A stretch of DNA of 18,488 nucleotides from Oscillospiraceae bacterium (lineage in GTDB: Bacteria > Bacillota > Clostridia > Oscillospirales > JAKOTC01): positions 2,832-21,319 of the forward strand of contig DAOPZJ010000047.1 in assembly GCA_035353335.1 (NCBI GenBank), read 5' to 3'. The notes below the pieces were generated by a model that ran no database searches, had not been told where the DNA came from, and saw nothing but the letters and a program-made list of their open reading frames with translations. The translations under genes and the position numbers were made by a program. Of the stretch, positions 6,619 through 14,666 are shown piece after piece; positions within the stretch are counted from its first letter, which is position 1; the number at the start of each line of letters is the position of its first letter.

Positions 6619-8709
6619 TTATTCGTCTTCTTCTTCGTCTTCGTGTTTATACTGCGCGATGACCTGCTGCGCGACGTTGGCGGGGGCTTCTTCGTAACGG
6701 TCGAACGTGAAGGTGAAGCTGCCTCTTGCCTTGGTCATGGCGCGCACCGAAATGGAATAATCGTTCATTTCGGCCATCGGAATATCGGCTTCGACTTTGG
6801 TGTAACCGGGTTCGTCTTCCGCCGGGCCCATACCGAGCATTCTGCCGCGGCGCTTGTTGATGTCGCCCATGACGTCGCCGACGTTGGCTTCGGGGACCAT
6901 GACCGACAGACGGCCGACCGGTTCGAGCAATACGGGTTTGGCCTGCGGGATACCCGTTTTAAACGCCAGTTTGGCTGCCGAGACGAAGGCGATTTCTTTG
7001 GAGTCGACCGGGTGCGATTTTCCGTCGAACAGGATGGCTTTCACGCCGATGAGCGGGAATCCGGCGAGCACGCCTTTTAAAATGGCTTCTTTTGCGCCTT
7101 TCAGAACGGCAGGGATGAATTCCTTCGGGACAGAACCGCCGACCGTGGCGTTGACAAATTCGAATTCCTCGCCGGTTGTGAGCGGTTCAAAGCGCATATT
7201 GACGACGCCGAACTGGCCGGAACCACCGGATTGTTTCTTATGTTTGCCTTCGGCTTCCGAGCGACCGCGGATGGTTTCGCGGTAGGGTACTTTCGGATCG
7301 ATCAGTTCGATGCCGACGCCGAATTTGGCCTTGAGTTTGGAAGCGAGCACGTCCAGATGGCTCTCGCCCAAACCGGAAAGGATTTGTTGTTTGGTCTCCG
7401 AATTGACGACGAAGGTGAAAGTCGGATCCTCATCCTTGAGCTTGATCAGGCCGGAAGAAACCTTTTCTTCGCTGCCTTTGTCGGCGGCGACAACCGCTTT
7501 GGAAAGGGTGGGGGCCGGGAACTTCATCGGCGGGAATTTAACTTTACGGCTTGCGTCGCAGAAAGTGTCGCCGGTATTTGCGGATGCGACTCTTGTGACC
7601 GCGACGATGTCTCCGGTGCCGGCGCCCTCGATTTCGGTGCTCTTTTTGCCCTTGACCAGCATGATGTGGCCGATGCGCTCGGAAGAGCCGTTGGTGCTGT
7701 TGATCAGAGTGCAGTTGACCTTCATCGAGCCGGCGATGATTTTAAAGAAAGACAGTTTGCCGACAAACGGGTCGGCAATCGTCTTGAAGACATAGGAACA
7801 GGTCGGAGCGGCGGGGTCGTAGGCGATTTTGATTTCGTTGTCGTTGTCGTCGAGCGCGGTTTCGGGACCGCATGCGCCGGGGGCGGGCATATAGTCGCCG
7901 ATGCTGTCCATCAGACCGGCAATCGCTTCGAGCTGATAGGCCGAGCCGCAGACGACCGGGAAGACCTTGCGTTCGGAGACGCCTTTGCGCAGCGCGTCGA
8001 GGGTCTCCTGTTCGGTGAAGGGTTCGCCGCCGAAGAATTTATCCATCAGGGCATCGCTCTCTTCGCAAATGGCTTCACGCATCATCTCGGTCAGTTCGGT
8101 GACTCTGCCCGAGAGCGTAGCCGGAAGGTCGGCGACGGTCTCTTTGCCTGATTTGTCATAGGTCTTGTATTTGCCGCGTGCGATGTCGACGTAGCCGCGT
8201 TTGCCGCCGTCCTCGACCGGGATGAAAAGCGGGCAGACGCCGTTGCCGAACTGATTGCGGAGTTCGTCGAAGGTGCCGTGGAAATCGGCGTTTTCCTCAT
8301 CGAGCTTGGAGATGAAAAAGGCTGTCGGCAGGCTGCGGTTCTTAGCATAACGAAAAGCTTTTTCGACGCCGACTTCGACGCCGTCCTTGGCCGAGAGCAC
8401 GATCATGGCGCTGTCGGCGCCGTTGATTCCCTGAATGACCTCGCCGGCGAAATCGAAATACCCCGGCGTGTCGATAACGTTGATTTTGATATTTTTCCAT
8501 TCGACCGGAAGGACGGTGGTGGAAATGGAGATCTTCCTGCGAATCTCTTCGGGGTCATAATCGCTGACGGTATTGCCGTCCGCGACTTTGCCCATACGGT
8601 CGGTGCCGCCGGATAAAAAGAGCATCGCTTCAACTAAAGACGTTTTGCCGCTTCCGCCGTGGCCCATCAGGCAGACGTTCCTGATGTCCTTGCATTCGTA
8701 GTTTTTCAT
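6619..8709 (-). CDS. Elongation factor G-like GTPase (FusA2-type EF-G paralogue)
   Basis: This 696-residue translational GTPase has the full EF-G domain order. G1 is GHGGSGKT at residues 16-23 instead of the AHIDAGKTT of housekeeping EF-G. G3 is DTPG at 80-83. G4 is SKLD at 134-137, with Ser replacing the usual Asn. The EF-G domain IV-V region follows, with a GGSGQFGVV segment and a PEANVGDVMGDINKRRGR stretch. This G1/G4 pattern marks the FusA2-like side branch, whose role (accessory translocation, recycling, or ribosome protection) is not well defined. The C-terminus ends in an acidic tail EDEEEDE. The ATG at 8709 has an AAGGAG site 13 bases upstream, an unusually long spacing. Its leader has tandem terminator-like hairpins, suggesting regulated expression. 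No ribosomal-protein operon surrounds it, which supports a paralogue rather than the main EF-G. Confidence 0.93.
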   Translation of the reverse strand: MKNYECKDIRNVCLMGHGGSGKTSLVEAMLFLSGGTDRMGKVADGNTVSDYDPEEIRRKISISTTVLPVEWKNIKINVIDTPGYFDFAGEVIQGINGADSAMIVLSAKDGVEVGVEKAFRYAKNRSLPTAFFISKLDEENADFHGTFDELRNQFGNGVCPLFIPVEDGGKRGYVDIARGKYKTYDKSGKETVADLPATLSGRVTELTEMMREAICEESDALMDKFFGGEPFTEQETLDALRKGVSERKVFPVVCGSAYQLEAIAGLMDSIGDYMPAPGACGPETALDDNDNEIKIAYDPAAPTCSYVFKTIADPFVGKLSFFKIIAGSMKVNCTLINSTNGSSERIGHIMLVKGKKSTEIEGAGTGDIVAVTRVASANTGDTFCDASRKVKFPPMKFPAPTLSKAVVAADKGSEEKVSSGLIKLKDEDPTFTFVVNSETKQQILSGLGESHLDVLASKLKAKFGVGIELIDPKVPYRETIRGRSEAEGKHKKQSGGSGQFGVVNMRFEPLTTGEEFEFVNATVGGSVPKEFIPAVLKGAKEAILKGVLAGFPLIGVKAILFDGKSHPVDSKEIAFVSAAKLAFKTGIPQAKPVLLEPVGRLSVMVPEANVGDVMGDINKRRGRMLGMGPAEDEPGYTKVEADIPMAEMNDYSISVRAMTKARGSFTFTFDRYEEAPANVAQQVIAQYKHEDEEEDE

Positions 8710-8746
8710 CGAATTCTTGCCACTCCTTAAAAATCATGTTTACAAT

Positions 8747-8830
8747 AAAAAAAGTGCTAAAACGCACTTTGTAAAAAGTGCGTTTCGCACCTTTTTTAAA
8801 AAAGCGCGGACCGCAGTTCGGGGCGCTTTT
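8747..8830 (-). promoter_or_regulatory. Tandem terminator-like hairpins in the EF-G paralogue leader (possible attenuator)
   Basis: Reading the minus strand, the first hairpin pairs 8823-8830 with 8800-8807 (AAAAGCGC stem) and is followed by six Ts. The second is an 11-bp perfect stem (8775-8785 with 8760-8770), nested in an outer near-complementary pair (8787-8797 with 8747-8757) that ends in seven Ts. The A6 tract between them could pair with either T tract, allowing alternative folds. They may simply terminate the upstream DUF3810 gene, but a good promoter lies between that gene and the hairpins. Confidence 0.6.
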
Positions 8831-8845
8831 ATGCACGCGAATTTC

Positions 8846-8874
8846 ATTATAATATAAAATACACGCAAAAACAA
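8846..8874 (-). promoter_or_regulatory. Sigma-A promoter for the EF-G paralogue
   Basis: TTGTTT (8869-8874), a 17-base spacer and a consensus TATAAT (8846-8851) on the minus strand. The predicted start near 8839 lies just before the first leader hairpin and about 130 nt before the ATG. Confidence 0.65.
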
Positions 8875-8905
8875 GATGTTTTTTATTTAATTTCACAAAT
8901 TTGCG

Positions 8906-10006
8906 TCAGTCTTTTGCGGTTTCGTACCACGCCAGAAGCAGATCCACCATCCGTCCGTAGCTCTTGACGCCGTCTTCCTGACCCTGCGCCTGAAGATAAG
9001 TATTATTGACGGTTGTCGCTTTTTCCGCGACTTTGCCCTCATATTGATCCCAGTGCCGTGCGTATTGGTCGAGATCGGCAATGAGCAGATCGCCGTAGGT
9101 TCCGTACAATTTACGGTATAAAGTTTTGCTGCTCGAAAAGAGCTTATTCTGACTGTAGGTCAGTGCCATCATATAGCCGCTGTATTTCACCAGCGGGTCC
9201 CCGGAATCACGGGTGACGTAAAATGCGAAAAAGTTGGCTTCGTCCTCGGGCGCGATGCCGTACCGGTGAGACATTTCGTGCGCCATCGTAAAGGGCAGTG
9301 CCGCGGAAGTGCTGTTGCTGTTGACGTTGCTCTCGCCTGTGATAAAAGTGAAGACGCCGGTGATCTGGGTATAGGAAAAGGGCTTTGAGGCGAGGATATA
9401 TTTTGCGGGCGTCTCTTTGCGGCCGGTCACCGCAGAAAAGTCTTTTGCGACCCGGTCGGCTGTTTTTGTGAAGTTGATATCGGGAATTTTGCCGTCGGAA
9501 TCCCGTTCGACCTGCGCAGCCAGTTTGTCGGCGTTATCGGCAAGATATGTACAGAGTTCATAAAGCTCCTGACTGCTTCGGTTTTTGACGTTTAAACCGA
9601 GGCTTTGAGAGAGCGGCGGAGCGTAGTAATTAAGCCCCCACAGCACATAGAACGAAAATATGAGCACCGCTGCGGCAACCGCCCAGCCGGTGACAAATTT
9701 GATCAGGCCGTAGATGCGTCTCGGGCCGGCAATCAAACGGAAAATCAGCCGGATCACAGAGACCGCAAGGCCGAGGGCAACGATATAGATGAGAATCTCC
9801 GCTGCGGAAAACGAAAAAAAACCGGTTATTTTTGAGAGGATGTTCTCCGCCGCCCGCGAATACGGCAAATAAGTGCCGGCGATAAAATCCGGATTGCTTT
9901 TGCCGACCCAGATCAAAACAGCCGTCAGAAAGCCAAAAACAATCACGGTCATCAGATCCCGGAAAATGCCGTTGTAAGATTTTGCCTTATCGCCGATATT
10001 CGCCAT
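8906..10006 (-). CDS. DUF3810-type membrane zinc peptidase-like protein
   Basis: From the ATG at 10006 this is a 366-residue protein. Three hydrophobic helices lie near residues 20-36, 68-90 and 106-124, followed by a large domain carrying a gluzincin-like HEMSH (His243, Glu244, His247) and an acidic EDEAN about nine residues on, the likely third ligand at Glu256. The layout matches the DUF3810 family: an N-terminal membrane anchor and an extracytoplasmic HExxH domain, function unknown. A longer reading from a TTG at 10069 was rejected, because that TTG is the -35 box of a good promoter whose start falls inside the extension. The ribosome-binding site before 10006 is G-rich but not ideal. Substrate unknown; regulated proteolysis at the envelope is a guess. 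Confidence 0.85.
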   Translation of the reverse strand: MANIGDKAKSYNGIFRDLMTVIVFGFLTAVLIWVGKSNPDFIAGTYLPYSRAAENILSKITGFFSFSAAEILIYIVALGLAVSVIRLIFRLIAGPRRIYGLIKFVTGWAVAAAVLIFSFYVLWGLNYYAPPLSQSLGLNVKNRSSQELYELCTYLADNADKLAAQVERDSDGKIPDINFTKTADRVAKDFSAVTGRKETPAKYILASKPFSYTQITGVFTFITGESNVNSNSTSAALPFTMAHEMSHRYGIAPEDEANFFAFYVTRDSGDPLVKYSGYMMALTYSQNKLFSSSKTLYRKLYGTYGDLLIADLDQYARHWDQYEGKVAEKATTVNNTYLQAQGQEDGVKSYGRMVDLLLAWYETAKD

Positions 10007-10040
10007 CGCTTTTTCCGCCCTTTCTTTAAAATCTGACAAT

Positions 10041-10069
10041 ATTCTACCATTCTGAGATAGGAAAGTCAA
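10041..10069 (-). promoter_or_regulatory. Sigma-A promoter for the DUF3810 gene
   Basis: TTGACT (10064-10069) and TAGAAT (10041-10046) with a 17-base spacer and an extended TG element. Transcription from about 10034 leaves a leader of about 28 nt and sets the start codon at 10006. Confidence 0.75.
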
Positions 10070-10121
10070 TTTGAAAAAGCAGGCAGTCCGTTAATAATGT
10101 GTGTGAAAAAACTGAAAAAGA

Positions 10122-10502
10122 TTACCGCGGAAACGGCTTCCCGCATTTCGGGCAGGATTCGAAAATTTCACCGGTCATATAGCCGCAGTTCGGGCATCGG
10201 TGAACAGGGGGCTCATCCGATTGCCTGCAGTCAAACTTTAAGTCATCGAGGTTCAGTTCGGTGACTTTTCCGGTTTCGACGGCGCGGCCGAGTTCGGGGC
10301 TGATCTCACAGGTCTTCGCGCAGCAGGACATTCCGGCGTAATAGTGTTTATCCCATTTGAAAAAGGGGATGAAAAACAGTGTGAAATAAGTATATCGCAT
10401 CCATACGGTGACAAGCCCGAATTGTCCGCAGCATTTGCAGATGACCCGCTGTCTGAAATTCAATTGTTTTTCATTTTGGCTGACGCCGAATATCAGAAAC
10501 AT
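10122..10502 (-). CDS. Zinc-ribbon protein of unknown function
   Basis: This 126-residue protein has many cysteine pairs: Cys22/24/25 (CKCCG), Cys60/61/65, and a classical C-terminal zinc ribbon with CPNC (103-106) and CPKC (117-120). Between the first two clusters lies a hydrophobic, aromatic stretch (about residues 36-49, YTYFTLFFIPFF) that could be a short membrane-associated segment or a buried strand. The layout resembles small Firmicutes zinc-ribbon proteins with a central FFIPF motif, for which no function is established. The ATG at 10502 has a GGAG site at good spacing. It is probably monocistronic, with its own extended -10 promoter, and sits between the XRE pair and the DUF3810 gene. 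Confidence 0.85.
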   Translation of the reverse strand: MFLIFGVSQNEKQLNFRQRVICKCCGQFGLVTVWMRYTYFTLFFIPFFKWDKHYYAGMSCCAKTCEISPELGRAVETGKVTELNLDDLKFDCRQSDEPPVHRCPNCGYMTGEIFESCPKCGKPFPR

Positions 10503-10530
10503 AACGCGCTCCGAATGCGATGATGGATTT

Positions 10531-10539
10531 AGTATAACA
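10531..10539 (-). promoter_or_regulatory. Extended -10 promoter for the zinc-ribbon gene
   Basis: TGTTATACT on the minus strand, about 30 bases before the start codon. The -35 position has no good match, so recognition would rest on the extended -10. Confidence 0.5.
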
Positions 10540-10574
10540 TCTTTTCCCTGAAAAATGAGAAAATCCCGGGAAAG

Positions 10575-10608
10575 AAAAACGGAAAGCGGTTCATCACTCT
10601 CCGTTTTT
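10575..10608 (-). terminator. Intrinsic terminator after the XRE/small-protein operon
   Basis: AAAAACGGA at 10575-10583 pairs with TCCGTTTTT at 10600-10608. On the minus strand this gives a stem ending in five Ts, about 50 bases after the stop at 10661. Confidence 0.7.
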
Positions 10609-10611
10609 CGT

Positions 10612-10678
10612 TAAATCGAAATCTTGACCTCTTCAAGCGGTAAAGGTTACCGTACATCATTCAAATTGAAATCTTGAC
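10612..10678 (-). repeat. Duplicated 3' end of the 81-residue gene
   Basis: The 11 bases at 10668-10678, which encode part of the C-terminal Val-Lys-Ile-Ser-Ile of the small protein, recur at 10618-10628 past its stop. In another frame the second copy reads Leu-Glu-Glu-Val-Lys-Ile-Ser-Ile and then stop. It looks like the residual 3' end of a second copy or an older C-terminus. Confidence 0.5.
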
Positions 10679-10906
10679 GATGTCCCCGCCGGCGCTTTCG
10701 ACGTCCACGATGGTCATCGGGCCGAATTTTTTTCGGGTCTCCTTGACTGCTCTGATCAGTGCCCTCAGCTGCTGAGGAGACAATTTCCCGGGGGTCTTTT
10801 CCGCCAGTAAATTGCAGATACCGGGCAGTCCCGCGAGTCCCGTCGGCACCCAAAATGACAGATGCACTCTGTGGCCTTCATCTTTAGCGTTGATTTTGAT
10901 TTTCAT
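10661..10906 (-). CDS. Small partner protein of the XRE regulator (81 residues)
   Basis: This is a short soluble protein whose start overlaps the stop of the XRE gene by four bases (ATGA), so the two are probably translationally coupled. It resembles the C-terminal domain of the XRE protein. Both begin with a basic K-I/V-x-(A/T)-K strand, continue with a hydrophobic Pro-containing strand (FWVPTGL versus NINLPLMLL), and end with VDVESAGGDIVKI versus LEVESADGDIVEG. I read it as a stand-alone version of that domain. It may dimerise with the regulator or compete for its ligand. No catalytic motif or membrane segment is seen. Function unknown. Confidence 0.8.
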   Translation of the reverse strand: MKIKINAKDEGHRVHLSFWVPTGLAGLPGICNLLAEKTPGKLSPQQLRALIRAVKETRKKFGPMTIVDVESAGGDIVKISI

Positions 10907-11397
10907 AATTCGATCCAGCCCTCGACAATATCGCCGTCAGCTGATTCAACTTCCAGGAATTTTCCGAGGATTCCGCTTTCGGCGGCGGAGACGATATTTC
11001 CGAGATCAATTTGTCCCAACCAGCTTTTTCCGGTGATCGATCCCAAGTCCATTCCCGAATCGGTGGCTGATTTTAACAACATCAGAGGCAGATTGATGTT
11101 TACTTTATCCCCTTTGGTGGTAAGCACCTTAAGACGAAAGACGGCACCGGAGGGGTCGCCCCGTTCGTTTTTCGCAACGACTTTGACCTTATCCTGCGAT
11201 TCCCCGCGCAGCAGTTCATCGACCGTGACGTTAAAATAATCGGCCAGTTTCGGAAGCGCGGTGATGTCGGGGCAGGTGATGTCGTTTTCCCATTTGCTGA
11301 CCGCCTGAGGGGAGATGCCCATATATTCGGCGAGTTCGTCCTGTGTGATTTCCTTGCGTTTGCGCAGACGCGCGATGCGGTTGCCCAGTGTTTCCAT
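10903..11397 (-). CDS. XRE-family transcriptional regulator
   Basis: Residues 1-65 form a helix-turn-helix of the XRE/Cro type (IARLRKRKEITQDELAEYMG followed by SPQAVSKWEND), typical of Firmicutes regulators. The C-terminal 90 residues form a separate domain containing GDKVNINLP and VESADGDIV, probably for ligand sensing or dimerisation. The ATG at 11397 has an AAAGGA site. The gene precedes the 81-residue partner with a 4-base overlap. A promoter at 11496-11525 overlaps the end of the upstream MutS-like gene, and the leader contains a 6-bp hairpin (ACACGC/GCGTGT near 11427-11446) that could be an operator for autoregulation. Targets are unknown. Confidence 0.9.
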   Translation of the reverse strand: METLGNRIARLRKRKEITQDELAEYMGISPQAVSKWENDITCPDITALPKLADYFNVTVDELLRGESQDKVKVVAKNERGDPSGAVFRLKVLTTKGDKVNINLPLMLLKSATDSGMDLGSITGKSWLGQIDLGNIVSAAESGILGKFLEVESADGDIVEGWIEL

Positions 11398-11495
11398 TCT
11401 ATCATTCCTTTCAAATCACACACGCTTGACTGCGCGTGTTTTACAGGAAAATGATACGGCCTTTTTGACGGAATTTACAGCGACCGTCCGTTGAT

Positions 11496-11525
11496 ATTAT
11501 AACGCAAAAGTAGAAATAAGGTCAA
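11496..11525 (-). promoter_or_regulatory. Sigma-A promoter for the XRE operon
   Basis: TTGACC (11520-11525) and consensus TATAAT (11496-11501) with an 18-base spacer. The -35 box overlaps the stop codon of the last MutS-like gene, so the XRE pair can be transcribed on its own. Confidence 0.65.
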
Positions 11526-13051
11526 CCGACGGTTGTAAAACGGTTTTTTGCATAGCTGGTTTGGGCGGAAGGGGCGGGAATGATCTTATAAGTCGGCTGC
11601 AAATCTTCCCCGACCTGAGCGGTCAGCGGAATCAGCCGGCTGCCCTCGATATTTTCGTTGAAGTCCGCCGAATGAGCGGCTAACTTCAGCAAATGGGTGA
11701 CGACCAGGCCCCGCGCGCCGGCATTCATCAGGGAACAGAGGGTCTCGCCCATGATCTCGGCCGCGTCCCGGCCGGAGGTGCCGGTCAGCGCCTCGTTGAA
11801 GGCGAAAAATCCGTTTCCGGACTTGACGGGCCCGATTGCGCCGGCAAGGCGTAAAAGTTCCTCTCCGAGCCGTCCTGTGCCGATCTTTCCGCTCTCCTCG
11901 TCGGCAAAAACCGCGCTAATCGAATCGGCTGCGCCGATCAAAGCTGATTTTGCCGGCACGGGAAATCCGAGCTGATATAAAAGCTGAGCGGTCAGAACCG
12001 AGACCAGATACCGGGTCTTTCCGCCCGCGTTTGCGCCGGTGACAATCCCGATCTCCCCGTTCAGGGTCAGGTCGTTCGGGACTGCGGCCTTTCCGATCTT
12101 TTCGAGCAAAAACAGGTCAAAGAGTCCCCGCGTCTCAAACGCGCCGGCTTTTTCCGCGGCAAAACACCAGCCGATACCGGCTTTTTCCCATTGTTCTATT
12201 AAATTCAAACCGGCGAGACAGAACACCGCGCCCGCCGCATACGGCGCCAAAACGGCGAGAACGCGGCGTATGAAATTTTTGACGTCGGCATGCAGATCCG
12301 CGCTTGTGTCATTGAGGACGACCCGGAATCCCCCCGGAAATGCGGCGACGAAATCCATGAAATCCTTATTTTCTTTCATCGCCGTGAGCACCCAATACTG
12401 CCGCCGCCCGACCATGATCTTATAAAAGCCGTCGCGCAGAAAAAATCTTTTCAAGGATTTTTTCGGCTCCGGAATCGGTTTTTGATCAACCGAAAGCAGC
12501 TTACATCCGGCCGGAAGCAGGTCCTCGTCAAAATTGAGCCCGACGGCATAACCCCTGGCGTCAAGAATGTCAAACCAGATCTTCTTCCACTTTTCCCCGA
12601 ACCTGTCAAGCGAGAGGTCGGCGCGCAAGGTTTCAATCTGTGTTTTCAGTTCGCGCGCAATCGCGCTTTTCGCGTTCTGAAGGACATGCGCGAAATCGCC
12701 GATCGTATTCAAAACGGCGGTGACGTGTCCGCAGGGATCGATATTGGCGATTGCGTCGCCGTTATCGTCAAACCGGTTTCCGGCATACTCCCGCCAGCCG
12801 ATGTATTCATCGGCGAACCGCCTGAAGCATTCGGCGATCCGTTTATTTTCGTAAAGTTCCGAAAGAAGTTCCTGCCGGGCGCGGATGACCTCGGGATCGG
12901 CGCTGACGAGTTCCGCGAGCATCGCATCGGTGAGAAGCCCCCCGGTACCGCGCTTGAATAAGAGATTATAAAATTCCGAAAACGGCAGCTGTTGCAACCC
13001 GAACAACACAGTACGCCGCGGCGCGCGGCCGCCCCATAGGAATTCGTTCAT
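11522..13051 (-). CDS. MutS-like ATPase, third gene of the triad
   Basis: This 509-residue protein has a MutS core/lever-like helical region (about 45-310) and a C-terminal MutS-type ABC ATPase. Walker A is GANAGGKT at 339-346. The signature region is GTGRLGEELLRLA near 391-403. The Walker B end is FFAFNEALTGTS, with Asn419-Glu420 instead of Asp-Glu. The His switch is VTHLL at His453. It lacks the MutS mismatch-recognition (I) and connector (II) domains, and the Smr and KOW domains of MutS2, so it is unlikely to be a canonical mismatch-repair protein. The C-terminus (TYKIIPAPSAQTSYAKNRF) closely matches that of the first triad gene, marking them as sister paralogues. The ATG at 13051 has an AAAGGAGG site, 33 bases after the preceding gene. 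Its partner and substrate are unknown. Confidence 0.88.
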   Translation of the reverse strand: MNEFLWGGRAPRRTVLFGLQQLPFSEFYNLLFKRGTGGLLTDAMLAELVSADPEVIRARQELLSELYENKRIAECFRRFADEYIGWREYAGNRFDDNGDAIANIDPCGHVTAVLNTIGDFAHVLQNAKSAIARELKTQIETLRADLSLDRFGEKWKKIWFDILDARGYAVGLNFDEDLLPAGCKLLSVDQKPIPEPKKSLKRFFLRDGFYKIMVGRRQYWVLTAMKENKDFMDFVAAFPGGFRVVLNDTSADLHADVKNFIRRVLAVLAPYAAGAVFCLAGLNLIEQWEKAGIGWCFAAEKAGAFETRGLFDLFLLEKIGKAAVPNDLTLNGEIGIVTGANAGGKTRYLVSVLTAQLLYQLGFPVPAKSALIGAADSISAVFADEESGKIGTGRLGEELLRLAGAIGPVKSGNGFFAFNEALTGTSGRDAAEIMGETLCSLMNAGARGLVVTHLLKLAAHSADFNENIEGSRLIPLTAQVGEDLQPTYKIIPAPSAQTSYAKNRFTTVG

Positions 13052-13084
13052 CGCAATTATCCTCCTTTCGCCGGACGGATCCGT

Positions 13085-14647
13085 TCAGGCCTTTTGTGCG
13101 AGTTTTTCTCCTAGCGCCCGGATGAAATCGGCGTCTTTATACCGGATACCGGCGCTGTGCGCAAGTTCCACGGCATAACTCTCGCATTTTGGCGCTTCGG
13201 CAAGCACTTTGAAGGTATGAACCGCGCCGCCGTCGGGCTGTGGGATGCTCTGCATGGATAAGCTGCCGTAATCGCCGCCGAGCAGCGAAAACAGTTCATA
13301 AAGATGAGTCACCATGATGCCGCTTCCGCCCGCTGCCGTGATTTTTTCAATCATATCGCGGCAGATTTCCGCGCCTTCGTCGGGGTTGGTCGAGGTCATC
13401 GGCTCGTTGAGCAGCACGAAAGTGCCGGGTTTCATCTGCCCCATGATCTCGGCAAAGCGTTTGGCCTCGAGCTCCATGCGCGAGAGCTCGGTGTTCTTGT
13501 CCTCACCCGCCGAAAACAGGGTCAAAATCGCGGGAACCGCGCAAAGCGTGATTTCCTTCGCGGGGACGTTCCAGCCGAGCTGACCCAAAAACTGCGCCTG
13601 GGAAATGCACAATAACAGCTCGGTCTTGCCCGAGTGGTTGGCGCCGGTCAGCACATAGAATTTCTTGCCGAGTTCGACGTCGTTGTCGATGACCGGGTCG
13701 GGAGAACCGAGCGCGAGCGCGGCCGAATAGAGCCGCTTCGCGTTGAAATGATCGGCAAATTGCGGTGTCGCATGCCAAAAGCCGTTCGCCGCGAGCCGCC
13801 GTTCAAACTCGATTCCCGCGAGCAAAAAGGCCGCGCTGTCGGCGCAGAGGGCGAACCGCCATATTATTTCGATATCATGGGGCGTCTCCATCGCCGACTC
13901 AAAGGCAGCGATCTGTTTTTTATACCGGATTTTAAAATCCCGCAGGATGGCGCGCTCAAAGAAGGTGTCGTATTTTCCGAAACTGAATTTTTTCTCGCGC
14001 GAAAGCCCCGCGTCACCCGCATCAAGTCCCTCTTTGTCAAAGACCGAATAGGGGGAATAGGGGACGTCCCGGTGTTCTGCGAAGACGACCGCGGTGGTCA
14101 CGACATCCGGGTGCTCAAGGATGTTCACGCCGATGCGCATGCTGCGCACTCTCATCCAGTTCGTGTCGAGGGCTTCGACCGCCTTTAGAAGCTCATCGCA
14201 TTTGCTCTCGGCCCTGAGCGCTTTGAACCGCTCAATCAACGCTGTCAGTTCCGGGCAGAGTTTCTTCGCGGCGAGCGCATTGCAGAAGGCGTCGGTGACC
14301 GAGGAAAACAACTGCAGCGTGCGGTATTCCCAAAGCTTCATACGCAAATCGACGAGGATGTGCCTGCCTTTTTCAAACGCCTTTTTAAGCTGAAGCATGC
14401 CGTGAAGCAGCGCCTTGAAGGCCCCGAACACTTCCGGATCACCGCGCAGGTCAGCCATCACCCGATGGCGCGCGGCGAGGTCGCCGGCATCGTCGGTGAA
14501 AAAGCGGCACAAAACTCCCGCGTCGATCGGATATTCGCTGCCGGCGCAGATGTCGAACAACAGCGCGTCGATGCGCAGATTGTGCATATCCTGTTCGTTT
14601 CCGGTCCAACAAGCCGGATTCTGGTTTTGCTCAAAAAACAATTTCAT
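13085..14647 (-). CDS. MutS-like ATPase, second (divergent) gene of the triad
   Basis: This 520-residue protein has the same overall plan as its neighbours: an N-terminal helical region, then the MutS ATPase. Walker A is GANHSGKT at 335-342. The signature ELSRMELEAKRFAEIM near 387-402 keeps the Ser. The Walker B end is FVLLNEPMTSTN, with Asn414-Glu415, and the His switch is His448 in VTHLY. The sequence is clearly more distant from the other two than they are from each other, and its C-terminus differs (FKVLAEAPKCESYAVELA). The signature region is closer to classical MutS, so it may supply the more complete active-site half in a hetero-oligomer. That is inference. The ATG at 14647 follows a GGGGAGG site, 19 bases past the stop of the first gene. 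Confidence 0.87.
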   Translation of the reverse strand: MKLFFEQNQNPACWTGNEQDMHNLRIDALLFDICAGSEYPIDAGVLCRFFTDDAGDLAARHRVMADLRGDPEVFGAFKALLHGMLQLKKAFEKGRHILVDLRMKLWEYRTLQLFSSVTDAFCNALAAKKLCPELTALIERFKALRAESKCDELLKAVEALDTNWMRVRSMRIGVNILEHPDVVTTAVVFAEHRDVPYSPYSVFDKEGLDAGDAGLSREKKFSFGKYDTFFERAILRDFKIRYKKQIAAFESAMETPHDIEIIWRFALCADSAAFLLAGIEFERRLAANGFWHATPQFADHFNAKRLYSAALALGSPDPVIDNDVELGKKFYVLTGANHSGKTELLLCISQAQFLGQLGWNVPAKEITLCAVPAILTLFSAGEDKNTELSRMELEAKRFAEIMGQMKPGTFVLLNEPMTSTNPDEGAEICRDMIEKITAAGGSGIMVTHLYELFSLLGGDYGSLSMQSIPQPDGGAVHTFKVLAEAPKCESYAVELAHSAGIRYKDADFIRALGEKLAQKA

Positions 14648-14666
14648 GTTCCGAGATCCTCCCCAA

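Noticed and set aside
7231..8151. A 306-codon plus-strand open frame opposite the EF-G paralogue
   Set aside because: It lies fully antisense to a well-supported EF-G-like gene. Its composition (runs of Phe, Gly, Asp and Val) is what codon bias on the other strand produces, and it has no ribosome-binding site or family motif.
6619..8709. The EF-G paralogue as a tetracycline-resistance ribosome-protection protein
   Set aside because: Its G1 motif and acidic tail fit the FusA2-like branch, and I do not see the Tet(M)-type N-terminal VNIGVLAHVDAGKTT pattern.
8630..8896. An 88-codon minus-strand frame across the EF-G leader, as a possible leader peptide
   Set aside because: It begins upstream of the predicted transcription start, has no ribosome-binding site, and overlaps the EF-G coding start in another frame; its sequence simply translates the hairpin arms.
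10007..10069. A TTG start for the DUF3810 protein at 10069
   Set aside because: The TTG is the -35 box of a 17-base-spaced promoter, so the first 21 codons would precede or straddle the transcription start.
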